DNA from: JABWBJ01 sp035646395
Lineage (GTDB): Bacteria > Gemmatimonadota > Gemmatimonadetes > Gemmatimonadales > Gemmatimonadaceae
Direction of reading: 5' to 3'
Length of the DNA stretch: 64,000 nt
NCBI GenBank assembly: GCA_035646395.1
Contig: DASRPK010000288.1
Location: 1-64,000 of the forward strand
Under the pieces are notes generated by a model that saw nothing but the letters and a program-made list of their open reading frames with translations, did not search any database and had not been told where the DNA came from. Position numbers and translations under genes: made by a program. Numbering within the stretch: position 1 is the first letter of the stretch; the number at the start of each line of letters is the position of its first letter. Shown here piece by piece: positions 35,813 through 45,182 of this stretch.

Positions 35813-36349
35813 TCAGTCGGGGCGCGTTGCCTGCCAGCTCGCAGACTGCAGGCCTGCGAAGCGTAAGGGGCCTTCTTCGGCGAGCATCAACGCGGGCCAC
35901 ATCGGAATCCCTGTCGACATCGACGCGACGTACGCGGGCGCTGATTCATCGCCACCCTCGTACGTGACGGGGGCCGACGCAAACACCGCAGGAAGACGTA
36001 CCGGCGCGGCGGCGACGCGCGCGTGATCATACCAACCCTTCATCCCGGCGAGAACCACCACCATCGCTGCGGCTGCGACCCACTTCATCAGGCCAGCGTT
36101 TGACGCACGGGCGCTGTGGTATGCCGGACCTTCCGCCGTGATGCGCGCGCGAAGCCGATCCTGAAATCCGTCCGAGACCTCCACGGCTGGAAGGTTTTTC
36201 AGCAGGAACAGGGATCGGCGAATCTCGGCGTCGCGCTTCGAACACCGGGCGCAGGCCGTGACGTGTTCGCGCATCGCTGCCATCTGAAAACCGGGCAGCG
36301 TGTCGTCTATGAAAGCGGCGTGTCGTGTGGCGAATTCCTTACAATCCAT
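35813..36349 (-). CDS. anti-sigma factor with zinc-finger (zf-HC2) domain
   Basis: A 178-residue protein. The N-terminus MDCKEFATRHAAFIDDTL and HVTACARC form the HxxxCxxC zinc-finger of anti-ECF sigma factors. A single membrane segment follows at about residues 90-110 (LMKWVAAAAMVVVLAGMKG), leaving a short periplasmic tail (GDESAPAYVASMSTGIPMWPALMLAEEG). It lies downstream of the ECF sigma gene and probably sequesters it at the membrane. Confidence 0.88.
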   Translation of the reverse strand: MDCKEFATRHAAFIDDTLPGFQMAAMREHVTACARCSKRDAEIRRSLFLLKNLPAVEVSDGFQDRLRARITAEGPAYHSARASNAGLMKWVAAAAMVVVLAGMKGWYDHARVAAAPVRLPAVFASAPVTYEGGDESAPAYVASMSTGIPMWPALMLAEEGPLRFAGLQSASWQATRPD

Positions 36350-36481
36350 CTGTGCGCTCGTGGGAGGAGCTCAGGCAGCCGGTACCCGACCCTTGCGGGC
36401 TTGGTTCCGCGAGGAATGGTGGCAAGGCTACACCGTCACGTCCAGTGCCGGAACCGTACTCCCAACGGCCACAAAACGATA

Positions 36482-36507
36482 CGCGCCGCGACCGGAGCCG
36501 CGGCGCG
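36482..36507 (-). terminator. hairpin between ECF sigma and anti-sigma genes
   Basis: A perfect 9-bp stem CGCGCCGCG/CGCGGCGCG with an 8-base loop, 20 bases after the sigma stop codon. On the minus strand it is followed by TATCGTTTTG. It could be a leaky terminator that sets the ratio of sigma to anti-sigma. Confidence 0.6.
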
Positions 36508-36526
36508 CATCAGGACTACCCCTACT

Positions 36527-37165
36527 TTATTCGAGCGACGGCGCGACCAGGGACGCGAACGCGTTCCGTGCCCTGTTCAACCGGGACTTCACTGTTCCAA
36601 GGTTGCACGAGGTGATTTCCGCAATCTCCTCGTAGGACTTCCCTTCCAGTTCGCGCAGCACGAACACGTTCCTGTGATGTGGCGGAAGCTTGTCGACGGC
36701 ATCCTCTACGACCTCGCGCAAGTGACGCTTGCGGTACAGGTCGTCTGGGCGCGATCCCGGATCCTCGAACTGCAACGGACGGTCGTCGTCCTCCCAATTC
36801 CGGCGGATCGTCTGGAACAGCACCAGCGGATTTCTGGATCGGTTGCGTAGTTCGTTCTTCGCGAGATTTGACGCGATCGTGTAGATCCACGTCGAAAACT
36901 TGCGGGAACGATCGAACCGATGGATGTGCCGGTACACGCGCACGAACACTTCCTGGACCAGGTCCTCAGCGCGTTCACGATCACCCGTCGTGCGATACAC
37001 GAAATTCAGCAGACGATTCTGGTACCTGTTGACCAGTTCGTCGAAAGCGCGCTGCTCACCTTCCAGAAAGGCACTTACTACCCCGCTATCGTCGAGCTCG
37101 CGAAGTCGTTCTCGCGTAGCCGAACCCGGCGAGACTTCAACCGGACGAAAAGCTGTGTCAGCCAT
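36527..37165 (-). CDS. ECF-type RNA polymerase sigma factor
   Basis: A 212-residue sigma-70-family factor with region 2 (FDELVNRYQNRLLNFVYRTTGDRERAEDLVQEVFVRVYRHI, then FSTWIYTIASNLAKNELR) and region 4 (LPPHHRNVFVLRELEGKSYEEIAEITSCNLGTVKSRLNRAR), and no region 1.1 or 3. The start at 37165 has GGAGGGG just upstream, so the longer open frame is rejected. The partner anti-sigma gene lies downstream. An ECF-like promoter at 37266-37294 suggests autoregulation. Confidence 0.93.
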   Translation of the reverse strand: MADTAFRPVEVSPGSATRERLRELDDSGVVSAFLEGEQRAFDELVNRYQNRLLNFVYRTTGDRERAEDLVQEVFVRVYRHIHRFDRSRKFSTWIYTIASNLAKNELRNRSRNPLVLFQTIRRNWEDDDRPLQFEDPGSRPDDLYRKRHLREVVEDAVDKLPPHHRNVFVLRELEGKSYEEIAEITSCNLGTVKSRLNRARNAFASLVAPSLE

Positions 37166-37265
37166 GATCCCCTCCATGTTGGCCCGCCACCCACCCAACC
37201 TGTTCCCACTACTTCGCATCAGTTTCTGGAACACATGCAAAGGCACTCACTGTGCCGGAATCACG

Positions 37266-37294
37266 TTACGCGTTGATTAACACCGCAAGTTCCC
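37266..37294 (-). promoter_or_regulatory. ECF-type promoter of the sigma factor gene
   Basis: On the minus strand: GGGAACTT, 15 bases, then GCGTAA, close to the GAACTT-N15/16-GTCTAA pattern used by RpoE-like sigma factors. It lies about 100 bases before the start codon at 37165. A second GGAACT occurs a few tens of bases farther upstream. Confidence 0.5.
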
Positions 37295-37401
37295 GCACGA
37301 CAACGACTTCGAGAGTTCCAGCGCTCATTTCATGATCCCGGCGCTTCGAACTCGTCCCCGAATGGGGACATCTTTACCATCCAAAACCGGACACCAGAGC
37401 G

Positions 37402-38028
37402 CTATTCCGGCTGGCTTGTGAGTCCTCTGTCGCCGTTACGGATGAGACGGTCAGCCATGAAAAGTGCGATGATCGTCTTCCCATCCACGATTCCTCCGCG
37501 ATCGATCATACGCAATCCCTCGTAGAGGGTATGTGATTCTTGCCGTATGAACTCATCGGGCTCGGGCGTAGCAACGCCACGGGTGAGTCCGGTCGCCATG
37601 AAAAGATGGATGAATTCGTCGATGAAACCCGGCGTCGTGAAAAAGCCGCCTAACGACTCGAGCCGGTCGGCGTCGCACCCGGCCTCCTCGCGCAATTCCC
37701 GCCGGGCACAGTCGACCGGCGCTTCACCGTCCTCGAGACGGCCCGCCGGAATCTCGTACAGCTCGCGATCCGCGGCGTATCGATACTGGCGGATCAGGAG
37801 GATCCGGGCCGACACATCGTTAGGCTCGTCGAGGAACGGCAGCACGGCGGCCGCACCGGAATGCCGGATCAGCTCCAGCGTGCCTTCGCTGCCGTCCGGA
37901 AACCGGACGCGGTCCACATCCAGGTTGAGGACCCGGCCACTGTAGATCCGCCGCGAAAAAAGGGTCGCCTTTCGCGAACGGGGTGCACCGGCGGGAGGTG
38001 TTTCCTCCTCACCGCCGTCACTCGTCAT
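37402..38028 (-). CDS. NUDIX hydrolase (ADP-ribose pyrophosphatase-like)
   Basis: A 208-residue NUDIX protein. The NUDIX box is GRLEDGEAPVDCARRELREEAG, with the catalytic REL-x-EE core; the preceding YRYAADRELYEIPAGR and the IYSGRVLNLDVDRVRFPDG N-terminal domain resemble ADP-ribose pyrophosphatases. It probably clears ADP-ribose or related nucleoside diphosphate sugars. The ATG at 38028 overlaps the stop of the upstream M16 gene by 11 bases, so the two are coupled. Confidence 0.88.
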   Translation of the reverse strand: MTSDGGEEETPPAGAPRSRKATLFSRRIYSGRVLNLDVDRVRFPDGSEGTLELIRHSGAAAVLPFLDEPNDVSARILLIRQYRYAADRELYEIPAGRLEDGEAPVDCARRELREEAGCDADRLESLGGFFTTPGFIDEFIHLFMATGLTRGVATPEPDEFIRQESHTLYEGLRMIDRGGIVDGKTIIALFMADRLIRNGDRGLTSQPE

Positions 38029-39382
38029 CGTCGCCGATAACGCTGAGGGGACCCAGGTCCAGGTCAGCCAGCAAGGGAGAAATGACCGACCGGTCACCGA
38101 CGGCGAGGACCTGCATGTGCTCGAAATGCAGGTGCGTTTGCGCCGCCCTGGCTACGGCGCCTGCCGTCACTGCGCGTACACGGTCGCGGTACGTGTCGTA
38201 GTAATTGTTCGGCAGCCGGAGGGTTCGCAGGCTCGCCAGCGCGCCCGCAATGGCGTCGGTGGTTTCGAAGCGGATGGGAAAGACGCCGTCGAGGTAGGAC
38301 GTGCTCAGCGAAAGTTCATCCGCTGTCGGCTCGCTCGATCGCATCCGCTCCAGTTCCGTCATCGTCTCGCGCAGCGCCGATGCCGTCACCGGCGTCGCCA
38401 CAGCGGTCGACACCACAAACGGGCCAGCGTCGCGCCGCCATTCGAATGACGAGAATGCGCCATAGGTGAACGCATTCCGTTCTCGAAGGTTCATGTTGAT
38501 GCGGGAATTGAAAACGCCACCGAGGATGGCGTTCATCACCACCACATCGAAGTAGTCCGGATGTAACCGCGGCAGGCCGACATGTCCAACGCGCAGTTCG
38601 GTTTGTGGGGCGCCCGGACGATCCAGCACCCGCACACTCCGATACTCGCGCGCGGGCAGGTCGTCGACCGACACGGGAGCAGGCGCCGCCGCATCCCAGT
38701 CGCCCAGATTTTCGGTGGCGAGCTGCAGGACCTGGTCGATCTCGACATCTCCTGCAACGATCAGGGCTGTTACCGCCGGTGCAAACTGCTGCGCATGCCA
38801 TGACCTGCACGCATCCACGGTGAGTTGTTGAACGCTGCGCTCGGAACCGCTCTCCGGAGCACTGAACCTCGAACCGCTCTTGTACAGCGAGGACGTGAAC
38901 CGCTCGTCCGCGAGTCCACGTGGTTCGGTCTTCAGCTCGAGCAGCTCGGCAAGACGCTCTTCCTTGAGGCGATTCACCTCCCGCTCGTCCAGCGCGGGCG
39001 TGCGGACAACTTCGGTCAGCAACGAGAGCGCGTCGCGCAGCCTGGTTGACAGGACCGTTGTGCGTACGTGCGTCGCATCCCACGTCGCGTACGACGACAG
39101 GGCGCCGCCGAGTCGTTCGAATTCGTTCGCGAGCGCCAACGCATCCAGTCGGGTCGTGCCCTCTGCCAGCGCAGCGGCGGTAAGCATGGCGACGCCGGCG
39201 TCGTTTCGAGCTTCCTGCCTGGCACCGACGTCGAGCACGAACCGGATGGTGACGAGCGGCAAACGGTGCACGGGCGCCACAATGAGCTCGACGCCGTTAG
39301 GCAGGGAGGTCCGTTCGAACGCCGGGAAACGATACGGGCGCGAATGGCCGGGAGCGGGACGAACAACCGTGGGCGCGCTCAC
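38018..39382 (-). CDS. M16 peptidase family protein without the zinc-binding motif
   Basis: A 454-residue M16B-type protein. The fold is recognisable from TSLPNGVELIVAPVHRLPLVTIRFVLDVGARQEARNDAGVAMLTA and later RPGAPQTELRVGHVGLPRLHPDYFDVVVMNAILGG. The position of the HxxEH motif reads AMLTAAALAEGT, so no zinc site exists. Such subunits pair with an active partner, here the gene immediately upstream, which overlaps it by 4 bases (ATGA). Together they probably form an M16 heterodimer. Confidence 0.9.
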   Translation of the reverse strand: MSAPTVVRPAPGHSRPYRFPAFERTSLPNGVELIVAPVHRLPLVTIRFVLDVGARQEARNDAGVAMLTAAALAEGTTRLDALALANEFERLGGALSSYATWDATHVRTTVLSTRLRDALSLLTEVVRTPALDEREVNRLKEERLAELLELKTEPRGLADERFTSSLYKSGSRFSAPESGSERSVQQLTVDACRSWHAQQFAPAVTALIVAGDVEIDQVLQLATENLGDWDAAAPAPVSVDDLPAREYRSVRVLDRPGAPQTELRVGHVGLPRLHPDYFDVVVMNAILGGVFNSRINMNLRERNAFTYGAFSSFEWRRDAGPFVVSTAVATPVTASALRETMTELERMRSSEPTADELSLSTSYLDGVFPIRFETTDAIAGALASLRTLRLPNNYYDTYRDRVRAVTAGAVARAAQTHLHFEHMQVLAVGDRSVISPLLADLDLGPLSVIGDDDE

Positions 39383-40671
39383 GACCCACCCCCAATGCGT
39401 GGGATGTACACCAGGCTGGCGCGGTTGTCGGGCCCGAGCCGAGCTCGCGCCATCGCTCGGACGTCCGCTTCAGTAACTTCGCCATAGCGCTGAAGTTGAT
39501 CGTTGAGCAGCCTGGGCTCGCCAAAGTAGGTCGCGAACCGACTCAGTTGCTCGGCACGATCTCCCGCGCTTTGCATCGACGTCACGAAGTCCGTCTCGAT
39601 CTGCGCCAGGACGCGATCCAGCTCTCCCTCGCGTAAGCCGCCTTGTTGCAACTCGTCGAGCACGTCGGCAACGCCCGCTTCCAGCGCGTCGAGCGGAACA
39701 CCCGGTCGCGCGGTCGCGTCAACGACAAGCAGGTCGCTACCCTTCGACAGGTCGAACGTGAATGCCGACGCCGCGGATGCCAGTTGCCGGTCGCGCACGA
39801 GTGTTTGATGGAGACGGCATCCTCGCCCGGTACCCAATACCGTCGCAATGATGCTCGCCGCGTAGTAGTCCTTGCTGCCCAGCACGGGCGTGCGGCAGGC
39901 AAGGAAAACGCGTGGGACTGCGACTTCGTCTTCTACTACCTCCCGGATCGGGGCGCCGAATTTTTCCGGCACGTCCATTGAATCAAGAGGCGGGCGCCCA
40001 TATCCACGCGGAATCCACCCGAAGTGCCGATCCACGAGGCGATTCGCCTCGTCGGCATCCACGTCGCCTGAGATGGTGAGAACCGCATTGTCCGGTGTGT
40101 AGTACGTGCGGAAAAATGCAGCGACATCGTCGAGACTGGCGGCGGACAAGTCTTCCATCGATCCCATGAGGGAGTGATGGAAAGGGTGTGTTGGAGGGAA
40201 ACACAGCGCCGGCAATCGCTCCCACCACGAACCGTACGGCTGGTTATCGACAGACCAGCGTCGCTCGTTTTTCACGACGTCGCGCTGCGTGTCGAGCTTC
40301 TCCTGCGTCATTGCCGGCAACAGCCGGCCCATGCGATCGGCTTCGAGCCAGAGCGCCAGCTCGAGCTGCTGCGATGGAACTGTTTCGAAGTAGTTCGTGC
40401 GGTCCAGCCACGTCGACCCATTCAGCGTTCCGCCTGCTCGCTGTATCAGCTCGAAGTGTTCGTTCGCCGCCACGTGCTCCGAGCCCTGGAACAACATGTG
40501 CTCGAACAAGTGAGCAAATCCCGTCCTACCGGCTCGTTCATTCGCTGAGCCAACGTGATACCAGAGATTCACCGCGACAATAGGAGCAGTGCGGTCTGCT
40601 GAAAGTGTGAAGAGTAGTCCGTTCTCGAGTCGGCGAGTTTCTATGGGCAGCGACAGTGCTGGCGCTGCCAT
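39379..40671 (-). CDS. M16 zinc peptidase (active subunit)
   Basis: A 430-residue insulinase-family peptidase. The inverted zinc motif HLFEH is at residues 54-58, with the downstream Glu region ERAGRTGFAHLFEHMLFQG and later KNERRWSVDNQPYG. The middle and C-terminal segments (PVLGSKDYYAASIIATVLGTGRG and DRVLAQIETDFV) fit M16B processing proteases. No signal peptide is evident. It is paired with the inactive partner downstream; the outer-membrane protein gene ends one base before its start codon, so all are in one transcript. Confidence 0.94.
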   Translation of the reverse strand: MAAPALSLPIETRRLENGLLFTLSADRTAPIVAVNLWYHVGSANERAGRTGFAHLFEHMLFQGSEHVAANEHFELIQRAGGTLNGSTWLDRTNYFETVPSQQLELALWLEADRMGRLLPAMTQEKLDTQRDVVKNERRWSVDNQPYGSWWERLPALCFPPTHPFHHSLMGSMEDLSAASLDDVAAFFRTYYTPDNAVLTISGDVDADEANRLVDRHFGWIPRGYGRPPLDSMDVPEKFGAPIREVVEDEVAVPRVFLACRTPVLGSKDYYAASIIATVLGTGRGCRLHQTLVRDRQLASAASAFTFDLSKGSDLLVVDATARPGVPLDALEAGVADVLDELQQGGLREGELDRVLAQIETDFVTSMQSAGDRAEQLSRFATYFGEPRLLNDQLQRYGEVTEADVRAMARARLGPDNRASLVYIPRIGGGS

Positions 40672-40672
40672 C

Positions 40673-41302
40673 TCAGTTGCGAGACCCGCCGACGATCAGC
40701 GAAAAGCCGAACGTCGCAAAGGGGTTGAAGAAGTCTCGATCACCTGTTGCGACGTCCCTGCCAGGTGTAAGCACCTGTTCGAGCTGCGCGAAAAGGCTGA
40801 GCCTCGACCAGACCGAACCGAATTCGCTCAGCATTCGCGCTCCAATGTTGACGTAAGCCGTTGGAAGGATGACCAGATCCTTTCCATAGTCCCGAACGTT
40901 CCCGGTAGATCCAGCGCCTGGCGAATGAGTAACCAGTAATGGGACCTCCATCGACAGCCAGCCTGAAGTACTGTTTTCGGACAGCAGCGGAAAGATGTTC
41001 CCGATGAAGAGCGTGGGAGCGTCCGTGTTCCGGATCGTGTTTTCAGTCGTGCCGTACGGAAAGAACACTGCTCCCACCACCGGCGTGAGCCACTTCAGTG
41101 AAGTCCGGAACCTCGTCGAGAATCGAAGACTGAACGCGGAATTGCTCGGCATTTCTTCCGTAATGGAAATGAAGTCCGAGATCGTAATTCCCGGTTGCAA
41201 CTCGAAGACGGGACTGTCCTGCGCCTGAATCGACGTCGACCCCAGGATCGACGCGACCGCCAGGATCTGTGCGCCTGCGATGGCGCGATGAAGTCGCTGC
41301 AT
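40673..41302 (-). CDS. exported outer-membrane-type hypothetical protein
   Basis: A 209-residue protein with a signal peptide (up to STSIQAQ) and alternating hydrophobic beta-strand pattern (AFSLRFSTRFRTSLKWL, GWLSMEVPLLVTHSP, YVNIGARML). It ends FNPFATFGFSLIVGGSRN, as expected for a small beta-barrel. I do not recognise a specific family. It lies between the YdcF gene (2 bases away) and the M16 pair and is part of the same operon. Confidence 0.75.
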   Translation of the reverse strand: MQRLHRAIAGAQILAVASILGSTSIQAQDSPVFELQPGITISDFISITEEMPSNSAFSLRFSTRFRTSLKWLTPVVGAVFFPYGTTENTIRNTDAPTLFIGNIFPLLSENSTSGWLSMEVPLLVTHSPGAGSTGNVRDYGKDLVILPTAYVNIGARMLSEFGSVWSRLSLFAQLEQVLTPGRDVATGDRDFFNPFATFGFSLIVGGSRN

Positions 41303-41304
41303 TG

Positions 41305-41907
41305 CTATCGTCCGAGAATGCCGAGCACGATGGTCGCTGGGACTTTGACCGATTCGCTCATGATATACGCGAGCGCTTCAAGGCGATTTGCGGAAATCGG
41401 GCTGGTCCTTGTCGGTGACGTGACGGATTCCACCCCGTATCGCTTCGACAGGATCTGGAGCCGCAACATGTGAAAGGGATCGCTGACGAGAATTGCACGA
41501 TTGAGCTTGGCCCTCTCCATGATGACCGCAACTGCCGCGACGGACGCGTCCGTCGTCCGTCCCTCGTTCTCCAGCAGGATAAGGCTGTCGGCGATCCCAG
41601 CCTTCATCGCGTACCGTCTACCGACCGCTGCTTCACTGATTGTGTCTCCAACGCCACGACCACCGGTGAGCACGAGACGCTTCGCCAGTCCCTTCTTGAA
41701 AAGACCCAGCCCGTGATCGAGCCTTGCTTTGAGCACTGGCGAGGGACGGCCCGCGTACTGTGCGGCGCCCAGGACGACGATTGCATCGGCCTTGCGGGCC
41801 ATGTCGCGCGAACCCCAGAACACGACCGCCAGGAAGCTGACAATCCACGCCGCTAATGCTGCCAGCACGGCGTACGCGGCAACGATTCGCGGCAGAGAGC
41901 GGCGCAT
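41305..41907 (-). CDS. YdcF/SanA family protein (DUF218)
   Basis: A 200-residue protein with one N-terminal membrane segment (AYAVLAALAAWIVSFLAVVFWG) and the DUF218 domain: ADAIVVLGAAQYAGRPSPVLKARLDHGLGLFKKG, LVLTGGRG, ILLENEGRTTDASVAAVA and AILVSDPFHMLRLQILSKRYGV. Family members (SanA, ElyC, YdcF) act in envelope integrity and glycan-lipid metabolism, with no agreed reaction. It heads the minus-strand operon with the outer-membrane and M16 genes. Confidence 0.9.
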   Translation of the reverse strand: MRRSLPRIVAAYAVLAALAAWIVSFLAVVFWGSRDMARKADAIVVLGAAQYAGRPSPVLKARLDHGLGLFKKGLAKRLVLTGGRGVGDTISEAAVGRRYAMKAGIADSLILLENEGRTTDASVAAVAVIMERAKLNRAILVSDPFHMLRLQILSKRYGVESVTSPTRTSPISANRLEALAYIMSESVKVPATIVLGILGR

Positions 41908-42026
41908 CTCCTCCTCGCAGACCGGACGCGAGGGTTCGCGTCCATAGTGTCCAGCCGTCGTTGAGTCTAGTTGTGGATTTCGCGCGTTGGCAGGTCGAGT
42001 GCCGTATCGGCGCTATTGCGCGCGTG

Positions 42027-43409
42027 TCAGAACGAAGCGGTGGAACCGCGGGACGGCATGTTTACCTGCATTCCGCGAAAGCGAAGCTCGTTCGCAAACG
42101 CGTCCTGCGATTCCGGCTCCCCGTGAACGAGATGGACCTCGTTGAGTTCAGTGGACTTGGCGCGAACGCCCTCGATCCACTTGAGCAGTTCGTTCCGGTC
42201 TCCGTGTGCGCTGTAACCGTTCAGGACTTCCACGTTCGCCTTCAACGGAATCTCGTCACCGAAGACACGGATCGTCGGCTGACGTTCTACGATCCGTCGC
42301 CCAAGCGTGTGTTCGGCCTGAAAGCCTACTATAAGGATGGTGTTTCGCGGATCATGAGCGCCGTGCACGAGATGGTGCACGATGCGCCCCGATTCCGCCA
42401 TTCCTGACGCGGCAATGACTACGAACGGGGTACGCAGCGAGTTCAACGCCTTCGACTCGTCAACAGTTCTGGTGTACTTGACCAGGTCAAATCGGAACAA
42501 CTGCTCCACGCGACGCACCAGATCCTCGCCAGCATCGAAACAGTCTGGATGCATCTCAAAGACGGCGGTGACGTCCGACGCCAGCGGACTATCGATGAAG
42601 ATGGGAATCCGCGGGATCAAACCGTCGCGGGACAACGCATGTAAGTCGTACAAAAGCTCCTGAGTTCTTCCAACGGCGAACGCGGGAATCATCACATGAC
42701 CGCCGCGAGCCGCGGTCTCCGTAACGATTGTTGCCAGACGTCCTCGCATGTCTTCCGCCGGGGGATGCGTCCGGTTTCCATAGGTTGATTCCATGATGAC
42801 CGAGTGTGCGCCACCTGGAATTACTGGATCGCGGATGATCGGTAATCCCCACCGCCCGATGTCGGCCGAAAAAATCAGCCGACGCTTCGCGCCATCCTCG
42901 CGGCAGTCCAGCACCACCGACGCAGATCCGAGAATGTGACCCGCATCAACGAATGCGGCACGGATGTTTGGCGTCACTGTGAACTCGCGACCATACGGAA
43001 CACTGATCATGAGTTCCATCGTCCGCGCTACATCGCGCCGATCGTACAACGGCTCCACGAACGTCTTGCCACGTCGCGCGAGATGCTGGGCGTCTTTCTC
43101 CTGAATGAAGGCCGAATCCATCAGCATGTACGCCGAAAGGTCGCGTGTTGCCGGCGTGCAATAGATGGGGCCCGCGAAACCGTTGCGCACCAGAAACGGA
43201 ATGCGGCCGGCGTGATCGATGTGCGCATGCGACAGCACCAGCGCTGACAGTCCGTCAACTGCCATGGGCTGCTCGCGGTTCTTGCGATCTGCGTCAGTAC
43301 GGTGGCCCTGGAACATGCCGCAATCGAGCGCGATGCTTTTCCCTTCGACCTCAATCAGGTGACAGGATCCAGTCACCTCGCGCGCGGCGCCGGCGAAAGT
43401 GATCTGCAT
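42027..43409 (-). CDS. MBL-fold beta-CASP metallo-hydrolase (RNA-processing type)
   Basis: A 460-residue metallo-beta-lactamase-fold protein. The zinc motif is HAHIDHAGR; upstream lies MQITFAGAAREVTGSCHLIEVEG, and downstream MESTYGNRTHPP, HVMIPAFAVGRTQELLY and the beta-CASP/KR region FVVIAASGMAESGRIVHHL, ILIVGFQAEHTLGRR, and HGEPES near the end. This is the YSH1/CPSF-73-like exonuclease type of bacteria, probably acting on RNA. An in-frame TTG 6 bases upstream is an alternative start. It diverges from upp. Confidence 0.93.
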   Translation of the reverse strand: MQITFAGAAREVTGSCHLIEVEGKSIALDCGMFQGHRTDADRKNREQPMAVDGLSALVLSHAHIDHAGRIPFLVRNGFAGPIYCTPATRDLSAYMLMDSAFIQEKDAQHLARRGKTFVEPLYDRRDVARTMELMISVPYGREFTVTPNIRAAFVDAGHILGSASVVLDCREDGAKRRLIFSADIGRWGLPIIRDPVIPGGAHSVIMESTYGNRTHPPAEDMRGRLATIVTETAARGGHVMIPAFAVGRTQELLYDLHALSRDGLIPRIPIFIDSPLASDVTAVFEMHPDCFDAGEDLVRRVEQLFRFDLVKYTRTVDESKALNSLRTPFVVIAASGMAESGRIVHHLVHGAHDPRNTILIVGFQAEHTLGRRIVERQPTIRVFGDEIPLKANVEVLNGYSAHGDRNELLKWIEGVRAKSTELNEVHLVHGEPESQDAFANELRFRGMQVNMPSRGSTASF

Positions 43410-43471
43410 CGTCAACTGCCGAGCGCGTGTCGGTATTCTGCCATGCGGGCGAAGTTAGTAGCTTGCCGAAC

Positions 43472-44119
43472 ATGGACACCAGCCTGCTGCACCCCAACCT
43501 CACGCTCGTTCTGCATCCGTTGGTGCAGCATAAGATCGCATTGCTGCGGAGCCGCGACACTCCGACGAAGATTTTCAAGGAACTTGTTGATGAACTCGCG
43601 ATGCTTCTCGCGTATGAAGCCACGAGCTCGTTGCCGCTCGAAGCGGTTCCCGTGCACACGCCACTTGAAGGCACGACTGGTTACCGCGTCAGTGGCAAGA
43701 AGTTGACACTCGTTCCAATCTTGCGCGCTGGGCTGGGAATGGTGGAAGGAGTGCTGCGATTGGTGCCCTCGGCACGCGTCGGCCATATCGGCTTGTATCG
43801 CGATCACGACACTCTGCAACCGGTTGACTACTACTTCAAAGTTCCCAGTGACGCGGCCGAGCGCGATTTCCTGTTGCTCGATCCGATGCTCGCGACTGGC
43901 GGAAGCGCTGCGTCCGCTGTCTCGTCATTGAAGCGTGCAGGGGCGACCCGCATTCGATTTCTTTGTCTCGTCGCTGCGCCTGAAGGACTCCGATATCTCG
44001 CGAATGAGCATGCGGATGTGAGTGTCATCGCGGCAGCATTGGACAGAGAACTCAACGCGCACGGTTACATTCTTCCTGGACTTGGTGATGCAGGTGATCG
44101 CTTGTTTGGTACGCGTTGA
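43472..44119 (+). CDS. upp: uracil phosphoribosyltransferase
   Basis: A 215-residue UPRT: LLHPNLTLVLHPLVQHKIALLRSRDT at the N-terminus, KLTLVPILRAGLGMVEGVLRLVP, the PRPP loop LLDPMLATGGSAASAV and the uracil-binding GYILPGLGDAGDRLFGT at the end. It makes UMP from uracil and PRPP, salvaging pyrimidines. The ATG at 43472 is preferred over upstream in-frame codons because it fits the family N-terminus. Divergent from the beta-CASP gene with a 62-base spacer. Confidence 0.97.
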   Translation: MDTSLLHPNLTLVLHPLVQHKIALLRSRDTPTKIFKELVDELAMLLAYEATSSLPLEAVPVHTPLEGTTGYRVSGKKLTLVPILRAGLGMVEGVLRLVPSARVGHIGLYRDHDTLQPVDYYFKVPSDAAERDFLLLDPMLATGGSAASAVSSLKRAGATRIRFLCLVAAPEGLRYLANEHADVSVIAAALDRELNAHGYILPGLGDAGDRLFGTR

Positions 44120-44177
44120 ACACATCATCGCGCACATCGGGAATCGTCTCTTGTAGCTGCGTTGTTGCGGGAGTATC

Positions 44178-45176
44178 TTGCCGCGCGTTTTTTCGCGCTC
44201 GATCCTGCGCCGCCTACCCGCGCCCCGGTCGTTGATGCTCGTCAACCTGTTGCCGGATTTTCTGGCTGTCCTGAACAGCTCCGACCGGGTTGCTGCATAT
44301 CATCGCTACTACGAAGCACATCGCCATCGACTGGCGGCATATTGGCATAACTACGTTCTCGATCCGGAGACACCGCACTTCGCTGAAGTGACGCGCATGG
44401 CGGCTCTCGCCGATCGGTCGGACCTTCTCGCAATGCTCGAGCGCACCGACGTGGTGTCGCTCGCACGCAGCACTGAAGCGCAATGTGCCGCACTGCTCGA
44501 GAGCGATGTCGACATCGATGTCATTCTCATGGTCGGCGTTGGCGCGGCGAACGCTGGTGAGCTCGTTGTGGCCGGCCGCGGCGTGGCCTTTGTCTGCCTC
44601 GAGCACTTCACCGGGATTCAAAACCAGCAGACGCAGGGCCTTGGCCTCGACCCCGAGTTGATTCCCATGTGGCTCGCGCACGAAATGGCTCACGCAGTGC
44701 GCTACACATCACCGACGAGTCGCAGTGAAATGCGCGCGCTCATCGAAGAGGCCGATGGCTACTACTCGTATTGGGAGACTGGACGGCGCGCATCGTTGGG
44801 CGAGCATGTCGTGAACGAGGGCATCGCCGTTGAAATCTCGCGCATGGTCAGTCCGGGCCACGCTTCCTGGGAATACTTTGGTTATGCTCGCCGGCAATAT
44901 GCCCGTATCCGCGAACTCGAGGCCTCGATTACTCGATCGGTTCTGTCGGACTTCGATAATGCGGCCCTTGGCCTGCGATTGCGTTACATGTCAGGCGGAA
45001 TGCCGGACGAATCGCGGCTCGTCGACCGAACTGTTGTTCCGGAGCGAGCAGGTTACTTCGTTGGCGCGAGGCTTGTGTCCCCCGCGCTCGAGATGAACGG
45101 CGCGGCGTGGGCCGTACGAGCTGCCGCACACGAAGTCATCGATGTCGCGGAATCATCAGCCGCTGCCTCAGCCTGA
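44178..45176 (+). CDS. DUF2268-type predicted zinc-dependent protease
   Basis: A 332-residue protein. It has an HExxH motif (LAHEMAHAVRY) and, some 50 residues later, a third-ligand segment HVVNEGIAVEIS, followed by RAGYFVGARLV, which corresponds to the YxxGY segment of DUF2268 proteins. It lacks a signal peptide and is probably cytoplasmic. The start is uncertain: a TTG at 44178 has GGGAG close upstream, and an in-frame ATG at 44235 is an alternative. It is convergent with mnmE. Confidence 0.78.
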   Translation: MPRVFSRSILRRLPAPRSLMLVNLLPDFLAVLNSSDRVAAYHRYYEAHRHRLAAYWHNYVLDPETPHFAEVTRMAALADRSDLLAMLERTDVVSLARSTEAQCAALLESDVDIDVILMVGVGAANAGELVVAGRGVAFVCLEHFTGIQNQQTQGLGLDPELIPMWLAHEMAHAVRYTSPTSRSEMRALIEEADGYYSYWETGRRASLGEHVVNEGIAVEISRMVSPGHASWEYFGYARRQYARIRELEASITRSVLSDFDNAALGLRLRYMSGGMPDESRLVDRTVVPERAGYFVGARLVSPALEMNGAAWAVRAAAHEVIDVAESSAAASA

Positions 45177-45182
45177 TCACGT

